DNA of 5,668 nucleotides from an uncultured beta proteobacterium (lineage in GTDB: Bacteria; Pseudomonadota; Gammaproteobacteria; Burkholderiales; Burkholderiaceae_C): contig CAJASG010000713.1 of assembly GCA_903944555.1 (NCBI GenBank), positions 1-5,668 on the forward strand. Direction: 5' to 3'. Positions 1-4,841 of the stretch are shown here, one piece after another. A model generated the notes under the pieces. The model saw only the letters and a list, made by a program, of their open reading frames with translations, was not told the origin of the DNA and did no database searches. Made by a program: the position numbers and the translations under genes. The stretch's first letter is position 1, and the number at the start of each line of letters is the position of its first letter.

Positions 1-380
1 ATCAGCGTCACGCCCAGTGCGCGCATGGCGGCGTTCTTCTCCAGCGAGTTGCCCAGCGGCACCACGATGCTGCACGGCACGCCGTGGGCGCGGGCAGCCC
101 AGCCAATGCTTTGGCCGTGGTTGCCGCGCGTGGCGCTGATGACGGACGTGGGTAGCGTGCCACTGCGTGCCAGTGCGTCAAAGTAAGTCAGTCCACCCCG
201 GATTTTGAAAGCACCCACCGGCGTGTGGTTCTCATGCTTGACCCAGCAGTCGGTACCCAGGCGCTGGCTGAGCAGTGCCCAGCAGTACTGGGGCGTGGCC
301 TGGAATTCGCGGTACACCACCTGTGCGGCGACTTCGATATCGGCCAGGGATGGAAGTGACAGTCTGTTTTGATCGCTCAC
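1..380 (-). CDS. Threonine dehydratase-like PLP enzyme, N-terminal part (runs off left edge)
   Basis: The first 126 codons of a fold-type II PLP-dependent enzyme of the threonine/serine dehydratase group. The motif GAFKIRGG (residues 56-63) carries the probable PLP-binding lysine K59, and SATRGNHGQSIG (82-93) matches the family's Asn-rich phosphate/substrate loop (SAGNHAQG in classical enzymes). Family members deaminate threonine or serine to 2-oxobutanoate or pyruvate in the cytoplasm; related members are racemases or act on other beta-hydroxy amino acids, so the substrate is not settled. The GTG start at 380 overlaps the PhzF-like stop (GTGA, 377-380) and has a strong Shine-Dalgarno at 388-396. 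The segment before the lysine, KHENHTPVG, differs from the usual ENLQxTGSFKxRGA pattern, so this may be a distinct subgroup. The C-terminal half, including any regulatory ACT domain, lies outside the window. Confidence 0.9.
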   Translation of the reverse strand, partial: MSDQNRLSLPSLADIEVAAQVVYREFQATPQYCWALLSQRLGTDCWVKHENHTPVGAFKIRGGLTYFDALARSGTLPTSVISATRGNHGQSIGWAARAHGVPCSIVVPLGNSLEKNAAMRALGVTL

Positions 381-1315
381 AGCGTGACCTCTCCTTGGAT
401 GCAGGTCACCGCATCACCGCCAACCCATACTTGCCCAGACGCGTCTTGGTGGATGTGAATGCGTCCATCACGGTGAATACAACACCCCTGCGCGGCGACG
501 TAGTTTGGTGGTGTATGGCCATCGGCAATCAACCACTGGGCCAGGCTGGCATTAAAACTGCCTGTCACCGGATCTTCGCTAACCCCAATATCGGGTGCAA
601 AAAAGCGCACCTCCACGGTGGGCTCGGCGGCGTCGGTGTCTGACGCTTTGGAGGCTCCCGCGCCAAAGGCGCGTGCCTCCCGATTCGATCTTGCTATTAA
701 ATTAGGAGCTGTCTGCGCAATCTGCACGCTGGCTACACCTACTCCAGCCACTAAACCCTTGAGTGCAACCAAGTTAGGCTGCAGCTGCAGCACCGATTGT
801 TGGTTGTCCAGCAACAGCCCCAGCCAAGTGGGGCCGTTGTTGAGCAGTTGGGCGGCCAAAATTTGGTGGGCTTTGAGCCCAAGCGCCGCAGCCACTTGCG
901 CTAACACACCGGGGCTGGGGTTGCTGCGTACCAGTGGTGGGGCTGCAAATGCAAGCCGACCCATCTCTTGGCGTATTTTGATCAGCCCGACTTTGCACTC
1001 CTGCACAATTTCAAGCTTGTTGTGGGGTTGGCCGCCGGCTTGAAGCCACACATGGCAACTGCCCAGAGTAGGGTGCCCGGCAAACGGTAGCTCGCTGCCG
1101 GGAGTGAAGATGCGCACTTGGTAGTCGGCGCCCGCCGCCAACCCGGCAGGTGAAGCGGGGAGCAAAAACGTGGTTTCCGACACGTTGGTCCACTGCGCGA
1201 AATGTTGCATTTCTTCACTGGATAAATCGCTGCCGTCCATGACCACGGCCAAGGGGTTGCCTTTGTAGGGCACCGCAGTGAACACATCGACCTGGTTGAA
1301 CTTGCGAAGTTTCAT
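377..1315 (-). CDS. PhzF family isomerase/epimerase-like protein with a linker insertion
   Basis: A 312-residue protein of the PhzF/YddE (diaminopimelate epimerase-like) fold. Visible motifs are an N-terminal VDVFTAVPYKGNPLAVV (9-25), TNVSETTF (43-50) with E47 at the position of the PhzF catalytic glutamate, FAGHPTLGS (78-86), and EDPVTGS (247-253) in the second half. PhzF of phenazine synthesis isomerises a dihydro-anthranilate, but most relatives outside phenazine clusters have unknown substrates, and no phenazine genes are seen here. ATG 1315 was chosen because the recognisable fold begins at once (MKLRKFNQVDVF) and it overlaps the aminotransferase stop as ATGA. The reading frame is open further upstream, but only across the antisense-phase interior of the aminotransferase gene. 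No clear Shine-Dalgarno is visible, so it probably depends on coupling. Residues about 202-231 are an extra linker of roughly 24 residues relative to the usual spacing before RFFAP, and hold a dispersed repeat and a hairpin. Confidence 0.92.
   Translation of the reverse strand: MKLRKFNQVDVFTAVPYKGNPLAVVMDGSDLSSEEMQHFAQWTNVSETTFLLPASPAGLAAGADYQVRIFTPGSELPFAGHPTLGSCHVWLQAGGQPHNKLEIVQECKVGLIKIRQEMGRLAFAAPPLVRSNPSPGVLAQVAAALGLKAHQILAAQLLNNGPTWLGLLLDNQQSVLQLQPNLVALKGLVAGVGVASVQIAQTAPNLIARSNREARAFGAGASKASDTDAAEPTVEVRFFAPDIGVSEDPVTGSFNASLAQWLIADGHTPPNYVAAQGCCIHRDGRIHIHQDASGQVWVGGDAVTCIQGEVTL
388..396 (-). promoter_or_regulatory. Ribosome binding site for the GTG-started dehydratase gene
   Basis: Read on the minus strand this is AAGGAGAGG, ending 7 nt before the GTG at 380. 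It lies inside the last codons of the PhzF-like gene. It supports GTG at 380 as the true start, and the downstream frame begins directly with a plausible N-terminus (SDQNRLSLPSLADIE). Confidence 0.75.
650..680. repeat. Hairpin-forming inverted repeat inside the PhzF-like gene
   Basis: GGAGGC (650-655) pairs with GCCTCC (675-680), and CGCGCC (659-664) pairs with GGCGCG (668-673). The loop is AAA, with a small asymmetric internal loop (TCC against T). That is 12 GC-rich base pairs in 31 bases. There is no T tract, so it is not an intrinsic terminator. It lies 10 bases from the dispersed repeat and is likely part of the same inserted element. Confidence 0.75.
691..721 (-). repeat. 31-bp dispersed repeat, copy 1
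   Basis: Aligned without gaps to the reverse complement of 5088-5118, 26 of 31 positions agree, with the core TTGCTATTAA, then TTAGGAGC and TGCGCA. In the sense of the host gene it encodes IAQTAPNLIA (residues 199-208). Similar AT-rich repeats with a CTATTAA core are, as far as I recall, scattered through Comamonadaceae genomes; this was not checked here. Confidence 0.75.
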
Positions 1316-2532
1316 GCTGCAGATGGCGCAAGCGCCTGTTGGTAAATGTGAATGGCACGGGCCAAAGCTGCTACGCCCCGGTGGATTTCTTCCACGCTGG
1401 GGGTCACGAAGGACAGGCGCAGCGTGCGTGGGTCGCCATGGTCGGCGTAAAACGGCGCACCCGGCACAAAGGCCACACCCTGGTTCACGGCATACGGCAG
1501 CAAGTCGACTGCGCGCATGCCCTCGGGCAGGCGGGCCCACAAGAACATGCCGCCGGCGGGCGTGTTCCAGCACAGGCTGGCGTTGGACTGGCCTTCAGGG
1601 AAGGCGGCTGCCAGCGCCTGCAGCATGGCGTCGCGCTGGCTTTTGTACAGGGCGCGGATGGTGGGAACGTGGCGGTCCAGAAAACCGTCTTTCATCACCT
1701 CGGCAATCAGGCGTTGGTTGAAGCTGGGGCTGTGCAGGTCTGCGGCCTGCTTGGCTTGCAAGAGTTTGGGGTACACCGCCGTGGGTGCCACGATAAAGCC
1801 CATGCGCAGGCCCGGCGCCAGCACTTTGGAGAACGAGCCCAGGTAAATGCCGCCCTCGGGGTTGCGCGCAGTCAGCGGGGCGGGTGGCGGGGTGTCAAAC
1901 CACAGGTCGCCATAGGGGTTGTCTTCCATGATAGGCAGACCCAGTTCGGTGGCCGCTTCGCTCAAGGCGGCGCGGCGCGACTCGCTCATGGTGCGCCCGG
2001 TGGGGTTCTGGAAGTTGGGCAGGGCATACAAGAAGCGTGCGCCGTCGGCTTTGGCGCGCAGATCGGCGATGTCGATACCGTCCTCATCATTGGCTACGCT
2101 CACCACTTCGGGTTCCATGGGTGTGAAGGCCATCACCGCGCCCAGATAAGTGGGGGACTCGACCAAGATGCGGCTGCCCGCGTCGATCAGCACCTTGGCC
2201 ACCAGGTCCAGCCCTTGCTGGGAGCCGGTAGTAATCATGATCTGGCCTGGGTCCACATTCCAGGGGAGTGACTCGGCCACCATTTCGCGCAGCGGCGCGT
2301 AGCCTTCGCTGGCGGCGTATTGCAGGGCTCCGGCCGGGTCGTCTTTGAGCACCTTGGCGCAGGCGGCTTCAAACTCGGCCACTGGAAAGGTCTTTGGCGA
2401 GGGCAGGCCTCCGGCAAAGCTGATGATGCCGGGCTTCTCCGTCACCTTGAGGATCTCGCGGATCACCGACGGGTTCATTTTTGCGGCGCGAGCGGCCAGA
2501 GTCCAGTGTGTGTTGTTTGTCATAGTGTTCAT
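1312..2532 (-). CDS. PLP-dependent aminotransferase, class I/II, LysN/2-aminoadipate type
   Basis: A 406-residue fold-type I aminotransferase. It shows the N-terminal ISFAGGLPSPKTFP (37-50), the cofactor loop TTGSQQGLDL (101-110), NPTG (176-179), the PLP-pyridine aspartate region EDNPYGDL (203-210, D204), the Schiff-base lysine K236 in GSFSKVLAPGLRMG, and the carboxylate-binding arginine R372 in LRLSF. The pattern matches the 2-aminoadipate/LysN and aromatic-type multi-substrate aminotransferases related to the MocR effector domain, but this protein has no DNA-binding domain. It moves an amino group between an amino acid and a 2-oxo acid in the cytoplasm; the substrate cannot be read from sequence. 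The start is ATG 2532, or three codons later at 2523; neither has a convincing Shine-Dalgarno. It begins 22 nt after the preceding exporter gene and ends in an ATGA overlap with the PhzF-like gene. Confidence 0.93.
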   Translation of the reverse strand: MNTMTNNTHWTLAARAAKMNPSVIREILKVTEKPGIISFAGGLPSPKTFPVAEFEAACAKVLKDDPAGALQYAASEGYAPLREMVAESLPWNVDPGQIMITTGSQQGLDLVAKVLIDAGSRILVESPTYLGAVMAFTPMEPEVVSVANDEDGIDIADLRAKADGARFLYALPNFQNPTGRTMSESRRAALSEAATELGLPIMEDNPYGDLWFDTPPPAPLTARNPEGGIYLGSFSKVLAPGLRMGFIVAPTAVYPKLLQAKQAADLHSPSFNQRLIAEVMKDGFLDRHVPTIRALYKSQRDAMLQALAAAFPEGQSNASLCWNTPAGGMFLWARLPEGMRAVDLLPYAVNQGVAFVPGAPFYADHGDPRTLRLSFVTPSVEEIHRGVAALARAIHIYQQALAPSAA

Positions 2533-2554
2533 CCAATCGGCGATAGAGGTGTTC

Positions 2555-3154
2555 TCAAGGGTTGAGCATAGGGTATAGCGACGCCACCAGGGCCAACGCC
2601 ATTGCGATGTTGAAGAGGCGCAAGCGCAAGGGGTCTTGCAGCCACTTGCGCATGGCTTGGCCGAAGCCGACCCAAAACGCGGCGCTGGGGCTGCCCACCA
2701 CCACAAAAAGCACCGCCAGCAGCAACACTTGGGCAAACCCGGCATGGGGGGCTAAATACGTGCTCATGCACGTCACCGCCATCACCCAGGCTTTGGGGTT
2801 CACCCACTGGAACGCCACCGCAGCCCAAAAGCCCATGGGGGTGGCGGTGACTTTGATGTCGGCCTGGGTGGGTTTCGCGCTGGCCAGTTTCCATGCAATC
2901 CACAACATATAGGCCGCGCCCGCGTAGCGCATGGCCTCGTAGGCACCTGGGTACTGGTCCAGCACCGTGTGCAAGCCCATGCCGACACTGAGCAGCAAAA
3001 TGCCAAACCCAATCTCCACACCCAGCATGTGCCACAGGGTACGTTTGAAGCCGAAGTTCACACCGGAGGCCATCAGCATGGTGTTGTTGGGCCCCGGGGT
3101 AATGGAGCTCACCAGCGCAAACACGGCGGCGGCCAGCAGCAGGTCATAACTCAT
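2555..3154 (-). CDS. LysE/RhtB family amino-acid exporter (second of two)
   Basis: A 199-residue inner-membrane protein of typical length for the LysE/RhtB family. Signature SSITPGPNNTML (16-27) sits at the end of the first membrane segment and WVNPKAW (117-123) in the middle. Hydrophobic stretches lie near 5-27, 44-62, 72-90, 107-130, 140-165 and 178-197, consistent with about six segments. Family members export amino acids or derivatives (lysine, threonine, homoserine, cysteine) by proton antiport; the substrate here is unknown. The start ATG 3154 overlaps the EamA stop (ATGA) and has a GGAGG Shine-Dalgarno 5 nt upstream. The much longer open frame upstream of this ATG lies in the EamA gene in another phase and is not coding. 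Confidence 0.92.
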   Translation of the reverse strand: MSYDLLLAAAVFALVSSITPGPNNTMLMASGVNFGFKRTLWHMLGVEIGFGILLLSVGMGLHTVLDQYPGAYEAMRYAGAAYMLWIAWKLASAKPTQADIKVTATPMGFWAAVAFQWVNPKAWVMAVTCMSTYLAPHAGFAQVLLLAVLFVVVGSPSAAFWVGFGQAMRKWLQDPLRLRLFNIAMALALVASLYPMLNP

Positions 3155-4074
3155 GCCAGCCTCCGTTTCAATTGCGGTGGCACCGCCATGCGCCGGCTGA
3201 TAAACACCGTGGCAATCACCGCAACGCCAAAGCCGAGGGTGACCGCATCCAGCCGCTCGCCCAGCAGGGGCACCGCAAACAACATACTTAAAAAGGGTTG
3301 CACCAGTTGCACCTGGCTCACACGCACCGTGCCGCCCAGCGCCAGCCCCTTGTACCAGGCAAAAAAGCCCAACCACATGGAAAACACCGACACATAGCCA
3401 AATGCGCCCCACGCGCTGGCGGGCATGGGCTGCGTTGGCCATTGCCAAGCCGCCATGGGCAAGTTGATAGGCAGCGAGAGCAGCAGTGCCCAGCAAATCA
3501 CATGCTCGGCCCGCATGTGCTGGGACAGCTTGCCACCAAACGCATAGCCCATGGCGGCGCAGGCCATGGCCATGAGCAGCAGCACGTCTGCCATTTGCAG
3601 GCGCAGTCCGGCATGGCCGGAATGCAGCAACGCAAAAGCCACGACTAAACCCGTCCCGGCCAGCGCGCAGAGCCAGAATCCCATTGAGGGGCGTTGCCGG
3701 TTCAAGGCGGCTCCCACCACTGCCGTGGCCAAGGGCAGCACGCCCACCATCACGCTGGCATGCACCGCCTCCACATGGCGCATGGCAATGGAGGTGAGCA
3801 GCGGGAAGCCAAACACCACGCCCAGCGTCATCAGTGCCAGCGCGGGCCAGTCAGAGCGCGCTGGAAACGGTGCGCGGGTGATCCACAAGAAAAATCCGGA
3901 CAGCACGCCCGCCACCACGGCACGGCCAAAGGCGATGAACATGCCCGACATCAGCGGTGCCTCAGGCGTGCCCACGGCCAGGCGGGTCATCGGCAGGGTC
4001 ATGGCAAAAATGGTGATGCCCAAGAGGCCAAGCCACAGGCCTTTGCGCAGATCCGACGTACCAGCAGTGCTCAT
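3151..4074 (-). CDS. EamA/DMT superfamily transporter
   Basis: A 307-residue integral membrane protein with two EamA repeats, about residues 15-148 and 162-293, and about ten hydrophobic segments, the usual DMT layout. Recognisable pieces are the first-helix region MTLPMTRLAVG (25-35), HVEAVHASVMVGVLPLATAVVGA (about 100-122) in repeat one, and VQLVQPFLSMLFAVPLLGERLD (255-276) in repeat two. The GER motif after the last-but-one helix is present in repeat two, while repeat one has LNRQRPS instead. DMT proteins move amino acids, nucleobases or other small metabolites, often as exporters; the substrate is unknown. ATG 4074 overlaps the upstream exporter's stop as ATGA, and no strong Shine-Dalgarno is visible, so coupling is likely. 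The C-terminus ends in basic residues (LKRRLA), as expected for a cytoplasmic tail. Confidence 0.9.
   Translation of the reverse strand: MSTAGTSDLRKGLWLGLLGITIFAMTLPMTRLAVGTPEAPLMSGMFIAFGRAVVAGVLSGFFLWITRAPFPARSDWPALALMTLGVVFGFPLLTSIAMRHVEAVHASVMVGVLPLATAVVGAALNRQRPSMGFWLCALAGTGLVVAFALLHSGHAGLRLQMADVLLLMAMACAAMGYAFGGKLSQHMRAEHVICWALLLSLPINLPMAAWQWPTQPMPASAWGAFGYVSVFSMWLGFFAWYKGLALGGTVRVSQVQLVQPFLSMLFAVPLLGERLDAVTLGFGVAVIATVFISRRMAVPPQLKRRLA
3160..3164 (-). promoter_or_regulatory. Ribosome binding site for the second LysE-type exporter
   Basis: On the minus strand this reads GGAGG, 5 nt before ATG 3154, and it is embedded in the end of the EamA gene. It fixes the exporter start at 3154, giving MSYDLLLAAA, rather than any of the in-frame upstream starts. 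Confidence 0.75.
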
Positions 4075-4709
4075 AAGGTGGCCATCCAGGCGGCAGTAGC
4101 CACCAAAACCACGGCCATTCCCCGGTTAAACCAACGCAGGCGCCGGGCCGTGGGCAATCCCGCCACCACGGGGCCGGTCAGCCACTGGCGAAGCAGCGAG
4201 CCTATGGCTGCATATAGCAGGTTGCTGAAAAAGCCAAATGCCAGCATCAGGGGCAGCGTCACCGCAAAGCGCGCCAACATGTCGTCGCGCCCGGCCAGCC
4301 AGCCCGCCACCACGGTGAGCGCCAGCATCCAGGCTTTGATATTGAGAAACTGCAGGGCCACGCCTTGCAGAAATGACACGTCCAACTGCGCGGCGTTGGC
4401 CTGGGTCAGGGCCGCAGAGCGGGCCAGCTTGCTGGCCAACCACAGCAAGTAGGCAATGCCGGTAAATTGAATCCCGACCCGCAGTGCAGGCAAGGACACG
4501 ACCAGCGCCCCCAGTCCAAAGGTGCACAGCGTAAACAGCAAGCCCCAGCCCACGGGGACCGCCACCACAAAACGCAGGGCCCGCTTCAGGCCCAAGTTGG
4601 CCGCCAACGCGGTCGACAGGGTGGTGTTGGGCCCCGGCGTGAAGCTGGTGGCGGTGGAGAGCAGCAGCAAAGCGGTGAACTCTGCGCCTGACATGGGAAA
4701 GGCATTCAT
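4071..4709 (-). CDS. LysE/RhtB family amino-acid exporter (first gene of the operon)
   Basis: A 212-residue LysE/RhtB-type inner-membrane protein. Signature TSFTPGPNTTLSTALAANLG (21-40) follows the first hydrophobic segment; further hydrophobic stretches lie near 46-73, 76-93, 115-138, 147-172 and 194-212. The central motif is LNIKAW (122-127), where the usual proline of NPKAW is isoleucine. It is a distant paralogue of the exporter at 2555-3154; the two share TPGPN and KAW but differ widely elsewhere, so this is not a recent duplication. It is the promoter-proximal gene. The start is ATG 4709, or ATG 4694 (MSGAEF), which would drop five residues; neither has a good Shine-Dalgarno. Its substrate is unknown but probably belongs to the same amino-compound group as the rest of the operon. 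Confidence 0.92.
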   Translation of the reverse strand: MNAFPMSGAEFTALLLLSTATSFTPGPNTTLSTALAANLGLKRALRFVVAVPVGWGLLFTLCTFGLGALVVSLPALRVGIQFTGIAYLLWLASKLARSAALTQANAAQLDVSFLQGVALQFLNIKAWMLALTVVAGWLAGRDDMLARFAVTLPLMLAFGFFSNLLYAAIGSLLRQWLTGPVVAGLPTARRLRWFNRGMAVVLVATAAWMATL

Positions 4710-4743
4710 GGACTTGACTTTAGTGGTAAAAACAGCACACTAG

Positions 4744-4780
4744 CAATACAGTTTTTACTCACAAAGCAGAAACTGTATTG
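4744..4780. promoter_or_regulatory. Candidate MocR operator: perfect 11-bp inverted repeat
   Basis: CAATACAGTTT (4744-4754) and AAACTGTATTG (4770-4780) are exact reverse complements separated by 15 bp, with arm centres 26 bp apart. The repeat lies in the only intergenic gap, between the divergent MocR gene and the operon. A partial third half-site follows: TGTATTG (4774-4780) is echoed as TGTATCG (4782-4788), a direct repeat with an 8-bp period. Mixed inverted and direct half-sites are typical of MocR regulators such as GabR and PdxR, but this sequence does not match a binding motif I can name. Assignment to this regulator is by position. Confidence 0.65.
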
Positions 4781-4781
4781 T
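4754..4781 (+). promoter_or_regulatory. Possible promoter of the MocR gene
   Basis: TTTACT (4754-4759) and TATTGT (4776-4781), 16 bp apart, each match four of six bases of the sigma-70 -35 and -10 boxes. The -10 would lie in the right arm of the inverted repeat, which would fit autorepression. The match is weak. I could not pick a convincing minus-strand promoter for the operon, though the left arm gives a similar TATTGC on that strand. Confidence 0.3.
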
Positions 4782-4830
4782 TGTATCGGGTGGCACAGGG
4801 TGAATGGCTGTGGCCCGACGTGTCGCATAC

Positions 4831-4835
4831 AAGGA
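4831..4835 (+). promoter_or_regulatory. Ribosome binding site for the MocR gene
   Basis: AAGGA lies 6 nt before ATG 4842, good Shine-Dalgarno spacing. It favours 4842 over the in-frame ATG at 4848, which would have 12-nt spacing. Confidence 0.7.
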
Positions 4836-4841
4836 TTCCCC

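Larger units (their letters stand above)
625..721 (-). repeat. Probable in-frame repeat insertion inside the PhzF-like gene
   Basis: This segment encodes about residues 199-231 of the PhzF-like protein, between the strand ending VASVQIA and the conserved RFFAPDIGVSEDPVTGS. Family members usually need only about 8 residues between these points; here there are about 32. It contains the 31-bp repeat unit (691-721) shared with the MocR gene and a strong hairpin (650-680). Codons TTA, ATA and AGA cluster here, unlike the GC-rich codons on both sides. The reading frame is kept. I infer a small palindromic element inserted in frame; the exact left edge is uncertain. Confidence 0.6.

Noticed and set aside
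650..680. Intrinsic terminator inside the PhzF-like gene
   Set aside because: The stem is strong but no T tract follows on either strand, and the reading frame continues through it into conserved sequence.
1316..1573. Upstream extension of the PhzF-like frame to 1573
   Set aside because: It lies wholly within the aminotransferase gene in another phase and is low-complexity Arg/Pro/Gly sequence; the family fold begins exactly at ATG 1315.
1339..2271. Plus-strand open frame of 310 codons opposite the aminotransferase gene
   Set aside because: A GC-rich antisense shadow: composition is dominated by Gly, Ala, His and Gln with no recognisable motif, and the minus strand encodes a clear enzyme.
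2533..2745. N-terminal extension of the aminotransferase frame to an upstream ATG at 2745
   Set aside because: It overlaps the LysE-type exporter in another phase, the extension is rich in Trp, Cys and Arg and unlike a protein of this family, and recognisable homology begins after 2532.
3694..4452. Plus-strand open frame of 252 codons opposite the EamA and LysE-type genes
   Set aside because: It is very rich in His, Gln and Arg, as expected from the antisense of membrane-protein codons, has no motif, and crosses two real genes.
4714..4719. TTGACT as a -35 box for the MocR gene
   Set aside because: It matches five of six -35 bases, but no acceptable -10 lies 16-18 bp downstream; the nearest AT-rich hexamer (TAGCAA) is 21 bp away.
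4747..4778. LexA (SOS) box suggested by ATACAG and CTGTAT
   Set aside because: In a LexA box the halves face the other way (CTGTAT then ACAG, about 8 bp apart). Here the order is reversed and the spacing far too wide.
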